NCBI RefSeq assembly: GCF_001570905.1
Contig: NZ_BCSO01000006.1
Span: forward strand, 1 to 64,000
Source: [Zimmermannella] alba NBRC 15616
GTDB lineage: Bacteria > Actinomycetota > Actinomycetes > Actinomycetales > Microbacteriaceae
Length of the DNA stretch: 64,000 nt
Direction: 5' to 3'
The notes below the pieces were generated by a model. It saw nothing but the letters and a program-made list of their open reading frames with translations. It did no database searches and was not told the origin of the DNA. How positions within the stretch are numbered: the stretch's first letter is position 1; every line of letters starts with the position of its first letter. Below, one piece after another: positions 53,214 to 62,089 of the stretch. The position numbers were made by a program, and so were the translations under genes.

Positions 53214-53690
53214 ATGCGGGCGACCACCGACATTGTTGAGGAGGCCGACCCGAGCACTGCTCAACGGGCGTCGCCTGACTGCATGATGTCGCACGTGCTC
53301 CTCCGCAACGTTGACATTCTTGATCTCTCGTTGTCGGCTGAGTCGCGAGTGGGTGAGGCGCTTGATGTGCGAATCGAAGGTGGCCGCATCACCGAGATTG
53401 GTGAGGGCCTCGCAGCGGGTGGCGCCATCGTCCACAAGGGCAACGGCGGCTACCTTGCGCCGGGACTCTGGGATGAACACGTCCACCTGAGCCAGTGGGT
53501 GCTCGGTTCGCAGCGCATCAACACGGGCGGCGGCGTGCGTGAGATCGTCGAAGGGATGACGGCAGACCTCATCTTGCTCGAGGAGAACCCGCTCGAGTTC
53601 ACCGGCAGCTCGCGTGAGGTGTTCGAGCGGCTCACCGCCGTGCGACCGCTCGCAACCTTCCTTGAAGGCGAGCTCGTCGCCGAGCGCTAG
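53214..53690 (+). pseudogene. Amidohydrolase remnant with an in-frame internal deletion
   Basis: 158 codons. The first half matches the N terminus of amidohydrolase-superfamily enzymes (VLLRNVDILDLS, IEGGRITEIGEGLA, GGYLAPGLWDEHVHLSQW with the HxH metal motif). It then jumps within about 10 residues to the very C-terminal beta-strands (VEGMTADLILLEENPLEF to TFLEGELVAER). The TIM barrel that carries the remaining metal ligands is missing, some 300 residues. The frame is open, so a short protein may be made, but it cannot be an active hydrolase. The likely true start is an ATG near 53283-53286. A terminator follows. Confidence 0.8.
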
Positions 53691-53715
53691 GCCCGGCCAC
53701 CGAGCCAGGCACGAC

Positions 53716-53748
53716 GAGGGGCCACGCCGCACACCGGCGTGGCCCCTC
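53716..53748. terminator. Bidirectional terminator
   Basis: A perfect 14-bp stem GAGGGGCCACGCCG with its complement between the amidohydrolase remnant and the convergent alcohol dehydrogenase. Confidence 0.85.
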
Positions 53749-53763
53749 GTGTTCATCGCGGTA

Positions 53764-54783
53764 CTACTTCGAGTAGTCGATCACGATGCGGCCATCGATG
53801 GCACCGCGGTGCATTTCGTCGAAGATGTCGTTGATCTCGTCGAGGGTGCGGGTGGTGAGCGTCGGCTTGATGAGGCCACGAGCGAAGAAATCGAGCGCCT
53901 CGACCATGTCCTGACGCGTACCCACGATCGAGCCGCGAATGGTGATGCGGTTGAGGACGATGTCGAAGATCGGCACCTCGGTCTTCGCCGGCGGAAGGCC
54001 AACGAACACAATCGTGCCGAGCTTGCGCGACATGCCAATGGCCTGATCGAAAGCCTGCGGGTGGACTGCGGTCACGAGGATGCCGTGCGCGCCGCCCTGC
54101 GTGGCTTCAACGACAGCCGGAACCGGGTCGCCGTCCTTGGCATTCACGACGACCTCTGCACCGTGCTTCTTTGCCAGCTCGAGCTTGTCGTCAGCGATGT
54201 CGACGGCCACGACGCGCATGCCCATGGCGACGGCGTACTGCACCGCCACGTGGCCGAGACCGCCAATACCCGAAATGACGACCCACTGGCCGGGCTTCAC
54301 CTCGGTTTCCTTGAGGCCCTTGTAGACGGTGACGCCAGCGCAGAGGATCGGGGCCGCCTCGATCGGGTCAACGCCCTCCGGAATGCGCGGTGCGTACCGG
54401 GCATCGACGAGCATGTACTCGCCGAACGAGCCGTTCACCGTGTAGCCACCAAGTTGTTCGTCGGCACAGAGCGTTTCCCATCCCTGGCGGCAAAACTCGC
54501 ACTTGCCACAGGCCGACCACATCCATGCGTTGCCGACCATGTCGCCAACCTTGAGGTCGTCGACGTCGGGGCCGACTGCCTCAACTACACCGACGCCTTC
54601 GTGGCCGGGCACGAACGGGGGAGCCGGCTTCACCGGCCAGTCACCCTCAGCAGCGTGAAGGTCGGTGTGGCACACGCCTGACGCGACGAGCTTCACGAGC
54701 GCCTGGTGCGGTCCGGGCGTGGGCTTCTCCATCTCGTTGACATCGAGCGGAGCATCGAACGAGCGAACAATTGCAGCCTTCAT
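53764..54783 (-). CDS. adhP: Zinc-dependent alcohol dehydrogenase (AdhP-like)
   Basis: A medium-chain, NAD(P)-dependent zinc alcohol dehydrogenase, 339 residues, interconverting alcohols and aldehydes. Catalytic-zinc ligands C38 (GVCHTDLHAAEGDWP) and H61-E62 are present; the structural-zinc cysteines are C92, C95, C98 and C106; the Rossmann motif is GIGGLGHVAVQYA. VCHTDLHAAEGDWPV is typical of bacterial AdhP/ethanol dehydrogenases. The ATG at 54783 has GGAAGGA upstream; a longer open frame of 63 codons is rejected. Monocistronic. Confidence 0.93.
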   Translation of the reverse strand: MKAAIVRSFDAPLDVNEMEKPTPGPHQALVKLVASGVCHTDLHAAEGDWPVKPAPPFVPGHEGVGVVEAVGPDVDDLKVGDMVGNAWMWSACGKCEFCRQGWETLCADEQLGGYTVNGSFGEYMLVDARYAPRIPEGVDPIEAAPILCAGVTVYKGLKETEVKPGQWVVISGIGGLGHVAVQYAVAMGMRVVAVDIADDKLELAKKHGAEVVVNAKDGDPVPAVVEATQGGAHGILVTAVHPQAFDQAIGMSRKLGTIVFVGLPPAKTEVPIFDIVLNRITIRGSIVGTRQDMVEALDFFARGLIKPTLTTRTLDEINDIFDEMHRGAIDGRIVIDYSK

Positions 54784-54933
54784 GGCGGGTTCCTTCCCTC
54801 GGGCAGGGACCGAACGGGCATCGGCGCCTCTGCCGCACTTCCATCGTGACTGCTCAATCCGTCGAGGTGGTAGCCCTTCGGCGACATCGTGAGGAACTTC
54901 ACGGATGTAAGGACGAACCATTCTCAACATGAA

Positions 54934-54967
54934 GGGCGGGGCTGCAGCTTTTGCCGCAACCCCGCCC
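54934..54967 (-). terminator. Terminator after pckG
   Basis: GGGCGGGG pairs with CCCCGCCC, with an inner TGC/GCA stem after one mismatch, 22 bases past the pckG stop. The 206 bases between pckG and adhP hold nothing else apart from the adhP promoter. Confidence 0.7.
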
Positions 54968-54989
54968 CGCAATGTGACGTGCTCAGTGC

Positions 54990-56849
54990 TTAGACCTCGG
55001 CGTTGTCCTTGAGCTTGTCCTTGAGCTCAGCGTCGACACGGGCGAGCTCGGAGCGGATGGCCTCCGGCAGCTTCTCGCCGAGTTCGTCGAAGTACTCGCT
55101 CGTGACATCCATCTCGATGAGCCATGCGCGAGCCGGGACGTCGAAGAGCTTCTCCATGTCGCGCTCGGACACCTCGATGCCCTCGAGGTTGATGTCGTCA
55201 ATCTTCGGGAGGTAGCCGATCGGCTCGTCAACAGCGTCCACCGCGCCATCAAGGCGGTCCATGATCCACTGCACGGCCCGGATGTTCTCGCCGAAGCCGG
55301 GCCAGAGGTACTTCCCGTCTTCGTCCTTGCGGAACCAGTTCACCTGGAAGATGCGCGGAGCCTTGTCACCAAGCTTTTCGCCCATCTTGAGCCAGTGGCC
55401 CCAGTAGTCGGCCATGTGGTAGCCAGCGAAGGGCTGCATGGCGAAGGGGTCGCGGCGAAGCTTGCCGACCGGGCCCTCAGCGGCAGCGGTCTGCTCCGAG
55501 GCGAGCGTGGCGCCCATGAATGCGCCGTGCTGCCAGCTCTTCGACTCCATGACGAGCGGGACGTTCGAGGCGCGGCGGCCACCGAAGAGGATTGCGTCGA
55601 CCGGCACACCGTCAGCCTCCTGCCAATCGGCAGAGATCGAGGGGCACTGCTCGGCGCGGACGCAGAAGCGGGCGTTCGGGTGTGCTGCGGGGGTCTCGGA
55701 CTCGGGCGTCCAGTCGTTGCCGAGCCAGTCGATGAGGTGCTCGGGCGCCTCCTTCGTCATGCCCTCCCACCAGACGTCGCCGTCATCAGTGAGTGCAACG
55801 TTCGTGAAGATCGTGTTCTTTTCGATCGACTCCATGGCTACCGGGTTCGTCGAGAAACCCGTACCGGGTGCAACACCGAAGAATCCAAACTCCGGGTTGA
55901 TGGCGTGGAGGCGGCCGTCCTGGCCCTTGCGCATCCACACGATGTCGTCGCCGAGGGTCTCGACCTTCCAGCCCGGAAGCTTCGGACGCATCATGGCGAG
56001 GTTCGTCTTGCCGCAGGCCGAGGGGAAGCCCGCAGCAATGTTGCGCGAGACGCCATCCGGCGAGGTGACCTTGATGAGGAGCATGTGCTCGGCCATCCAC
56101 ATCTCGTCACGAGCCATGACGCTCGCGATGCGGAGGGCGAAGCACTTCTTACCGAGCAGGGCGTTGCCGCCGTAGCCCGAACCGTACGAGATGATCTCGC
56201 GGGTCTCGGGGAAGTGGGTGATGTACTTCGTCTCGTTGTGCGGCCAGGCGACGTCTTCACGCGTGTTGCCGTCAGCGTCAACAAGCGGGTAGCCCACCGT
56301 GTGGAGTGCCGGAACCCACTGGGTGTCGGGCGTGAGGTACTTGAGCGCCTCGTCACCAGCACGCGTCATGAGCGCCATGCTCGCGACAACGTAGGGGGAG
56401 TCGGTGATCTCGACACCGTACTGCGTGATGGCGCCGCCGAGGGGGCCCATCGCGAAGGGAACGACGTACATCGTGCGGCCGCGCATCGAACCGTCGAGAA
56501 GCGGGTTGAGTTCAGCCTTCATCTCGGCCGGTGCACGCCAGTTGTTCGTGGGGCCGGCGTCTTCTTCACGCTCCGAGCAGATGAAGGTGCGGCTCTCAAC
56601 ACGGGCGACGTCGTCCGGGTTCGAGCGAGCCAGGTACGAGCCGGGGCGCTTCTCTTCGTTGAGCTTGATGAGGGTGCCTGCGGCGACCATCTCTTCGGCG
56701 AGGCGGTCGAACTCGGCCTGCGAGCCGTCGCACCACACAACCTTCGCGGGCTTCGTGAGCTCCGCGATGCTCGCGACCCAAGCGTTGATCTCAGGGTTTT
56801 CGGAGCGCTGAGGGATGTCAGCGGGGGACACGATGGAGGTTTCGCTCAT
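54990..56849 (-). CDS. pckG: GTP-dependent phosphoenolpyruvate carboxykinase
   Basis: Converts oxaloacetate and GTP to phosphoenolpyruvate, CO2 and GDP, the first step of gluconeogenesis. 619 residues fits the GTP family (about 600-620). The P-loop (kinase-1a) is [13 protein letters not shown], the substrate region is [17 protein letters not shown], and the GTP-family [12 protein letters not shown] is present. GAAGG lies nine bases before the ATG. It is divergent from the ScfR/RamB-like regulator with a 253-base intergenic region, so control by that protein is likely but not shown. Confidence 0.96.
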   Translation of the reverse strand: MSETSIVSPADIPQRSENPEINAWVASIAELTKPAKVVWCDGSQAEFDRLAEEMVAAGTLIKLNEEKRPGSYLARSNPDDVARVESRTFICSEREEDAGPTNNWRAPAEMKAELNPLLDGSMRGRTMYVVPFAMGPLGGAITQYGVEITDSPYVVASMALMTRAGDEALKYLTPDTQWVPALHTVGYPLVDADGNTREDVAWPHNETKYITHFPETREIISYGSGYGGNALLGKKCFALRIASVMARDEMWMAEHMLLIKVTSPDGVSRNIAAGFPSACGKTNLAMMRPKLPGWKVETLGDDIVWMRKGQDGRLHAINPEFGFFGVAPGTGFSTNPVAMESIEKNTIFTNVALTDDGDVWWEGMTKEAPEHLIDWLGNDWTPESETPAAHPNARFCVRAEQCPSISADWQEADGVPVDAILFGGRRASNVPLVMESKSWQHGAFMGATLASEQTAAAEGPVGKLRRDPFAMQPFAGYHMADYWGHWLKMGEKLGDKAPRIFQVNWFRKDEDGKYLWPGFGENIRAVQWIMDRLDGAVDAVDEPIGYLPKIDDINLEGIEVSERDMEKLFDVPARAWLIEMDVTSEYFDELGEKLPEAIRSELARVDAELKDKLKDNAEV

Positions 56850-57102
56850 GTGTGGTGCCTTCACGTTTTCCGGTGGGTAACGGCTTCCTTCAAGTGTCGC
56901 GCATTCGCCAGGATTTCGCTCGCAGTTCACCTATAAAATTTCGGAAAAATTCACAAGCTCGCAAGAATCTGGGGCTGTTGTGGTGGGATCTCTGGGGTTT
57001 ACGCTCGAACAACGAGAGAATTTTGCTCAAGGGCACGAAGGCGCGTTGTTGGCGTCAACGCGCAGGTGACCACCAGGTCAACTCGAGAAAGGAAGCGTTC
57101 GT

Positions 57103-58536
57103 ATGGACAAGCTCGTCCTCGGACGACGCATCCGCTTCTTCCGGAAAGAGCGCGGGCTCACCCTTGAGGGCCTCGGCGAACTCGTCAACATGCTGCCGAG
57201 CCAGCTCTCGCTCATCGAGAACGGCAAGCGCGAGCCGAAGCTCTCGGTGCTGCAGGCGCTCGCGGAGGCATTCGAGCTTGAACTGAGTGAACTTGTCGCC
57301 AACCGTCCGCCCGACGAGCGTTCGCGCCTCGAGCTCGACGTTGAACGGGCGCAGAGCTCTGAACTGTACGCGGGACTCAACCTTCCTCGCCTCGGCTCCA
57401 CGAAGGGCCTCTCTGATGACGTCCTCCGGGTGATCGCGGGGATGCACCGCGAACTTGAACGACGTGAAGTTGAAGCAAGCCTCACACCCGAAGAAGCTCG
57501 TCGCGCGAACACGGAACTGCGTCTGTGGCTCCGCGAACGCAACAACTACATGCCCGAGCTTGAAGAAGCTGCCGACCGGCTCATGTCGAACGTTGAGCCC
57601 GCTCGCGGTGCGCTCGCGCATCACACAGTCGCCAAGCTCGCCAAGCACCTCGGCTTCGAGCTCATTTACGTCAATGACCTGCCTGATTCGACCCGGTCGA
57701 TTACTGATTTGGAAAACGGCCGCATCTACCTCCCGCCGGCATCCATCCCTGGCGGGCACGGGCTTCGCGCCATGGCGCTGCAGGCGATGGCGCACCGCGT
57801 CCTCGGCCACAACCGCCCCCGCGACTACGCCGACTTCCTCCGGCAGCGCCTCGAAATCAACTACTTCGCCGCGGCCTGCCTCATGCCACGCGACCGCTCA
57901 GTGGCATTCCTCGCCGAAGCGAAGAAGCGCCGCGATCTCGCGGTAGAAGACTTCCGCGACGCCTTCGGCGTGACGCACGAGGCGGCAGCGCTTCGCATGA
58001 CGAACCTCCTCACGAGCCACCTCGATATTCCGCTGCACTTCCTGCGCGTGAACGATCAAGGCGCGATCATGAAGGTGTACGAGAACGACGGGCTGCCGCT
58101 GCCCGAGGACGTCACCGGCTCCATCGAAGGCCAATTTGTGTGCCGCAAGTTCTCAGCCCGACGCGCCTTCGAGCGCACCAACCGCACGACCGAGACGTAC
58201 CAGTACACCGACACCCCGCAGGGCACCTACTGGTGCTCGACGCAGACCGGCCACACCACGCGTGGCGAGTTCTCGATCACGATCGGTGCGCCCTTCGACG
58301 AAGCGCGGTGGTTCCGTGGCCGTGAGGGAAGTGGACGCCTCACCTCGACCTGCCCGGACGACCCCACCTGTTGCCGGACCGCGCCGAAGGAACTCAACGA
58401 ACGCTGGGCGATGAAGGCGTGGCCAAGTGCACGCGTTCACGCGCACGTGTTCTCGCCGCTGCCCTCGGGCGATTTCCCGGGCGTCGACCAGCGCGAAGTC
58501 GTCGAGTTCCTCGACCGTCACGACCGCCGCGAGTAG
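57103..58536 (+). CDS. RamB/ScfR-family transcriptional regulator (XRE-HTH, ImmA/IrrE-like)
   Basis: 477 residues. An XRE-type HTH occupies 8-62 (RRIRFFRKERGLTLEGLGELVN, LSLIENGKREPKL). An ImmA/IrrE-like (DUF955) domain follows, with AHRVLGHNR in the place of the HExxH zinc motif; the glutamate is lost, so peptidase activity is unlikely. A C-terminal short-chain acyl-CoA-sensing type domain has clustered cysteines (STCPDDPTCCR). RamB homologues regulate acetate, glyoxylate and gluconeogenic genes. AAAGGAAG precedes the ATG. The divergent position to pckG fits such a role. Confidence 0.92.
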   Translation: MDKLVLGRRIRFFRKERGLTLEGLGELVNMLPSQLSLIENGKREPKLSVLQALAEAFELELSELVANRPPDERSRLELDVERAQSSELYAGLNLPRLGSTKGLSDDVLRVIAGMHRELERREVEASLTPEEARRANTELRLWLRERNNYMPELEEAADRLMSNVEPARGALAHHTVAKLAKHLGFELIYVNDLPDSTRSITDLENGRIYLPPASIPGGHGLRAMALQAMAHRVLGHNRPRDYADFLRQRLEINYFAAACLMPRDRSVAFLAEAKKRRDLAVEDFRDAFGVTHEAAALRMTNLLTSHLDIPLHFLRVNDQGAIMKVYENDGLPLPEDVTGSIEGQFVCRKFSARRAFERTNRTTETYQYTDTPQGTYWCSTQTGHTTRGEFSITIGAPFDEARWFRGREGSGRLTSTCPDDPTCCRTAPKELNERWAMKAWPSARVHAHVFSPLPSGDFPGVDQREVVEFLDRHDRRE

Positions 58537-58628
58537 TGCTCGGCGTTTCGCAGACACCGTAAGCTCACTAGAGAACGCGCAACGGCGAGACGTTCCTCGC
58601 CCGCTCGACGCATGTGAAGAGGGGACAC

Positions 58629-59207
58629 ATGGCACGATCCCGGGGACGCCCCGCACTCGCCGACCGCGCGCAGATCGACGAGGCTGCAGCCGAGCTCTTC
58701 CTGGAACAGGGCTACGAAGCGACGAGCGTCGACGACATCGCCCGTCGGGCCGGCGTCGCCCGCAGCTCTTTCTTCAACCGTGCCGCATCGAAGGCTGACC
58801 TCCTGTGGACCTCGGTCGACCACTGGCTCGATGTCGCAGAGCGTGAACTCCTCGAAGGGACGGAGGCTGCGGAAACCGCGCTCGAGCGGGTGGCTGCGCT
58901 CTGTGATCGCATCCCGGACGAAGACAAACCTTGGGCCATCGTCCACCGCGACGCCATGGGGACCCGCGATGCACTCCTCATCGGCGTCGGTCCTCGCCTT
59001 GCCCGCTACGAGCAGCTCCTCACCCTCGTCTTCGGTGGGCCGCGCACCGCGGAGGCGACTCGTGTACGGGTGCTCATGGCTGTCGTCGCCACGCGGCTCG
59101 CAGGGGAGCGATGGGTGCGCGGGAGTGGCGTTCCGCTTGGCGTGCATCTTCGTGAAGTGTGCCGCGAACTTGGCCTTATCGATGCTGATGGCAACCCCGG
59201 GAGATAG
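58629..59207 (+). CDS. TetR-family transcriptional regulator
   Basis: 192 residues. The N-terminal HTH is at about 10-56 (DEAAAELFLEQGYEATSVDDIARRAGVARSSFFNRAASKADLL), with an all-helical ligand-binding domain behind it. GAGGGGA precedes the ATG; a GTG five codons upstream is an alternative. No obvious target gene is adjacent: the gene ahead is the ScfR-like regulator and the next gene is convergent. Ligand unknown. Confidence 0.92.
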   Translation: MARSRGRPALADRAQIDEAAAELFLEQGYEATSVDDIARRAGVARSSFFNRAASKADLLWTSVDHWLDVAERELLEGTEAAETALERVAALCDRIPDEDKPWAIVHRDAMGTRDALLIGVGPRLARYEQLLTLVFGGPRTAEATRVRVLMAVVATRLAGERWVRGSGVPLGVHLREVCRELGLIDADGNPGR

Positions 59208-59370
59208 CCCCCTCCGATCGCTTCAACGGACAACTGCCTTCACTGGTACATGGCGGGCTTGTCGCGCTGCTCGCCCGGCTGCTCGATGGACTGCCGGGAT
59301 CGAGTGGCACCGGGTTGCTGCACCGTTCGGGTGGAGGGGACGAACGTTCAGCCGCTCCTGCTGTGTGGGC

Positions 59371-60603
59371 CTACTCGTGGAGCGCCGCAATGTCGGCGGC
59401 ACTGAGCCGGGTGAGGCCGTGCAGCTCGAGGAGGTACCGGTCGAATCCCGGAGCAGTGAAGCGAAGCGCGCCCCGCTGCGGGGATGCGATGAGGCCCTTG
59501 TTGATGAGGCGGCGGCGGAGCTCACTCGTGTCTTGGGCGGTCTTCCCGAGGAGTGCGTTGAGGTCGCGCGCCTGCGCGATGTAGTCAGGGCCCATGACCT
59601 GCGCCATAGCCGTGAGGTACTCGCGCTCGGCTGGGCTCGCGTTTCGCCACCGGCTCGGGAAGGACCCCTGTTCGAGGGACTTTGCCACGGACTCGATCGC
59701 GCGTGAGGCCATCGCCGTGGTGATCGTGCTCCCGTTCGTGAGCTGCGCGTCCATCTCTTCGGCGGCTCGCCAGCTCGCGTCCCCGAGCTGCTGGATGCGC
59801 CACGGATTTCCTTGCGCTGCGCTGAGCGTGAGTTCAATCGCTTCGGGGGACCACGAGACCCCCACGCGTCGCGCTGGTTCGACGAGCGCCTCGAGCGCCG
59901 CATCCGGATCGAGGCTGCTCACGGGCAGGAACTGGCTTCGCTCGCCGAAGCTGCTGCCGGAGGCGCCAATAATGACCGGTGTGTCGGGTGTGCCCGCCGC
60001 GATGATGGCGAAGGGATGCTTCGAACGCTGAATCATGTGCTGCGTCGCCATGTAGAGCATGTTGATGTCGGCGGGGGAGCCGGTGTGAAGCTCGTCGATA
60101 AGCAGCATGAGACCAGCCTTGCCGTTTTCGACGTGCGCGGCGGTGGCGGTCTCGAGGGTTTCCGCGAGCCCCATCGGTCGGTGGTCGCCGTCCTGGAACT
60201 CCTTCGTGACCGTGACGAATCCCGTATTGATCTCGATCGAGAACCCGGCGAGGTAGTGCGCGAGCTTCTTCATGAGGGGACGCTCGGCATCGAGCCCATC
60301 TTCGAGGCTTTCGGCAACACTCGTCGCAAGCTGCTGCGTGTTGTTGCGGCCACTCGCGACAAAACTCAGGGATGCGGTCGCGAAGCCGTGATCCCGGGCC
60401 TGCTCCTCGATGAGGCCAAGGCTCACGGTCTTCCCCATACCTCGCGGGCCCACGAGCACGATCGGCGCGAAGTGCGGCTGGTTGAAACTCGTCATCGCGA
60501 CCATGGCGTGCTTCGTCTCGCGCAGCAGCTGCTCGCGACCCGCGACGACGAGCGGACGCGCGCCGAAGCCGGGGCGATAGGGGCTCAGGGGAGTGGTGTC
60601 CAC
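59371..60603 (-). CDS. Orphan AAA ATPase (ORC/Cdc6-like ATP-binding protein)
   Basis: 410 residues. Walker A is GPRGMGKT (52-59), Walker B is LMLLIDELHTG (near 170), a sensor-1-like FAIIAAGTPD follows, then a C-terminal winged-helix-like part (RRRLINKGLIASPQRGALRFTAPGFDRYLLEL). The architecture resembles the AAA_16/ORC-type ATPases often found on actinobacterial mobile or defence segments. The GTG start has GGAGG four bases upstream. It stands alone next to decayed HipBA modules; its role is unknown. A TATACA/TGTATA inverted repeat lies just upstream. Confidence 0.88.
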   Translation of the reverse strand: MDTTPLSPYRPGFGARPLVVAGREQLLRETKHAMVAMTSFNQPHFAPIVLVGPRGMGKTVSLGLIEEQARDHGFATASLSFVASGRNNTQQLATSVAESLEDGLDAERPLMKKLAHYLAGFSIEINTGFVTVTKEFQDGDHRPMGLAETLETATAAHVENGKAGLMLLIDELHTGSPADINMLYMATQHMIQRSKHPFAIIAAGTPDTPVIIGASGSSFGERSQFLPVSSLDPDAALEALVEPARRVGVSWSPEAIELTLSAAQGNPWRIQQLGDASWRAAEEMDAQLTNGSTITTAMASRAIESVAKSLEQGSFPSRWRNASPAEREYLTAMAQVMGPDYIAQARDLNALLGKTAQDTSELRRRLINKGLIASPQRGALRFTAPGFDRYLLELHGLTRLSAADIAALHE

Positions 60604-60620
60604 GCAACCTCCAGGGTTGT

Positions 60621-60640
60621 TATACAAGGGTCAATGTATA
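60621..60640. promoter_or_regulatory. TATACA-N8-TGTATA inverted repeat upstream of the AAA ATPase
   Basis: A 6-bp perfect inverted repeat with an 8-base spacer ends 17 bases before the ATPase start codon. It could be an operator overlapping the promoter. AT-rich against a GC-rich background. Confidence 0.45.
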
Positions 60641-60732
60641 GCAAGATTGGATGCTGTACCTGTTGGTCGAAGATGAAGGCTGCCGAGCACGTGTGCCAGC
60701 AAGTGGTGTCAGAGGTGTGGTCTTGAGGTTGC

Positions 60733-60840
60733 TCACCGGTGAGCGCTGTCGTAGTGGAACGTGACGCGGTGGTCATCGTTTCGGTGGAACTGTCCCACGT
60801 GCTCCCCGTCGCGAAAGTCTTCGAGAATGTCAGAGCTCAT
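60733..60840 (-). pseudogene. HipA N-terminal remnant (module 2)
   Basis: A 35-codon frame starting at an ATG inside the antitoxin stop region. LEDFRDGEHVGQFHRNDDHRVTFHYDSAHR follows the pattern of the HipA N-terminal subdomain (xDGxxVGxLxRxxxGRxxFxYD) and then stops. The kinase domain is absent; the next gene downstream is the AAA ATPase. The 11-base overlap with the upstream HTH gene is the usual hipB-hipA geometry. Confidence 0.65.
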
Positions 60841-61102
60841 GGGAGGTTCCGTCAGGGTCAGGGCCCGCGGTCCAGTGGTGGGGTGTGGGGATCGCTCGGG
60901 GTTCGATGTCGAGTGCGTTGAGGACGGCGAGGACCTTGGCGAGTTCTGGCCTGTGTTCTGCGGCTTCGATGGACTCGATGAAGCGGGGTCCGACGCCTGC
61001 TCGTTGCGCGAGTGTGGCGGTGGTCCAGTGTCGTTCGGTGCGCGCCTGGGTGACCGTGGACGCGAGGCGTTCACGGTTGTGGAGGAAAGGGCGGCTGACC
61101 AT
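60830..61102 (-). CDS. XRE-family antitoxin-like regulator, HipB type (module 2)
   Basis: 90 residues with an HTH at about 20-70 (TQARTERHWTTATLAQRAGVG, FIESIEAAEHRPELAKVLAVLNAL), similar to HipB antitoxins that bind DNA and neutralise HipA kinases. The ATG is overlapped by a perfect 21-bp inverted repeat, a probable autoregulatory operator. TAGGCT lies seven bases before the ATG, so the mRNA may be leaderless. The partner hipA is only a 35-codon stub, so this is an orphan antitoxin. Confidence 0.85.
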   Translation of the reverse strand: MVSRPFLHNRERLASTVTQARTERHWTTATLAQRAGVGPRFIESIEAAEHRPELAKVLAVLNALDIEPRAIPTPHHWTAGPDPDGTSHEL

Positions 61103-61113
61103 ATGAGTCAGCC
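61093..61113. promoter_or_regulatory. Inverted repeat over the start of the module 2 antitoxin
   Basis: GGCTGAC and GTCAGCC arms, 7 bp each and perfect, flank a 7-base spacer containing the ATG. A probable operator for autoregulation by the HTH protein. Confidence 0.6.
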
Positions 61114-61189
61114 TAACTTTGGGACTCCGGGTCTTTTCGAACTGGCTTAGTGGTTGGCGCAGCTTGGTCCGATTCCGCGCGCGATTGAC

Positions 61190-61753
61190 TCAGCAGAGCG
61201 AAGGGGGGCGGCCGCATCGTGCGCATGCAGTCTCTGTGGTTCCCGGTGCAGGTGCGAGGTCAATCCGGGTTGGGGTATCTGGGACGTGGTTTCGGGCGTG
61301 TTGTCGCGGTGGGCCGACGAACCCTGGTGCAACATGGCGGTCTTGGCGTTCGAGGTCCAGCATTTTGGGGATGCGGGAGCTGGTGTCGAGGTGTTCTCCG
61401 TCGTGGGTATAGCGGAGTGCGCCCATGCGGAGTCGATCGTTGACTGCAAGGAGGCAGTCAATGTCGCTGGGTTTGCCTCGGCCTTCGTTCTGCCAGGCTC
61501 GTTGGATGACGCCTCTGCCCCAACGGTCGGGTGCCGAATCGGAAAACACTTGCGGGATACGGCCTGCCTCAGCCACGAGGGGTTGTGCGCCGGTGACGAG
61601 GGGAAGTGTTGGAGAGAGTGCGTAGCCGTTGACTACCCAGTTGGTGTCGTATGTGAAGACTCCGCCGCTGCGTGGATGTGGGTACCAGGTGCCCACGGGT
61701 TGCTCGTGGCCTCTTTCCAGGGAGGTCACGAGGATGGGGGCCGTGGCAGACAT
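61190..61753 (-). pseudogene. Truncated, probably frameshifted HipA-like kinase (module 1)
   Basis: 187 codons. The first 130 match the HipA N terminus (VFTYDTNWVVNGYALSPTLPL, AEAGRIPQVFSDSAPDRWGRGVIQRAW, SDIDCLLAVNDRLRMGALRY). The remainder is Pro/Arg-rich, as expected after a frameshift. A TTRPKPR stretch resembling the conserved A-R-P-K motif can be read in another frame near 61290. Only 88 bases separate its end from the next module, so the kinase core cannot be present in any frame. It starts six bases after the hipB1 stop. Confidence 0.75.
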
Positions 61754-61759
61754 GGTGGT

Positions 61760-62056
61760 CTAGTCCTTGAGAGTGCGGGTGGTCATGAGCGCGCGGCCGC
61801 GGCTGTGCTCGTAGGGGTCGGTGGCTGACACGATCTGATCCATGATCGGCACGGTTCGCGCGATGCGGAGGAGGTTCTCGAGGCTTGCCCCTTCGCCGGC
61901 TTCGAGGCGTCGAATGGTGGCGACGCTGACGCCGGAACGCAGCGCGACGAGTTCACGGGAGACGCCGTTGAGCGTGCGCCACATGCGCATGTTTTCGCCG
62001 ATCTGCAGTAGTGCGGATTCAACTGCGCGCGGTGTCCGCTTCCTGGTGGTGCTCAT
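61760..62056 (-). CDS. XRE-family antitoxin-like regulator, HipB type (module 1)
   Basis: 98 residues with an HTH at about 25-75 (GENMRMWRTLNGVSRELVALRSGVSVATIRRLEAGEGASLENLLRIA). The ATG at 62056 has no ribosome site; TATAGT ends seven bases before it, pointing to a leaderless mRNA. An ATTTGAC/GTCAAAT inverted repeat brackets that promoter, as expected for an autoregulated antitoxin. A seven-codon longer frame is rejected. The partner HipA is truncated. Confidence 0.87.
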   Translation of the reverse strand: MSTTRKRTPRAVESALLQIGENMRMWRTLNGVSRELVALRSGVSVATIRRLEAGEGASLENLLRIARTVPIMDQIVSATDPYEHSRGRALMTTRTLKD

Positions 62057-62089
62057 ATTTGACACTATAGGCCGCAAACCAGGTCAAAT
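62057..62089. promoter_or_regulatory. Inverted repeat flanking the module 1 promoter
   Basis: Perfect 7-bp arms ATTTGAC (62057-62063) and GTCAAAT (62083-62089), centres 26 bases apart, enclose the -10 element TATAGT (minus strand). A probable operator for HipB-like autorepression. The gap from here to 62300 shows no gene on either strand. Confidence 0.6.

Noticed and set aside
51296-56936. Long plus-strand frames opposite valS and pckG (including 55395-56936)
   Set aside because: Antisense of strongly conserved synthetase and carboxykinase genes; compositional shadows.
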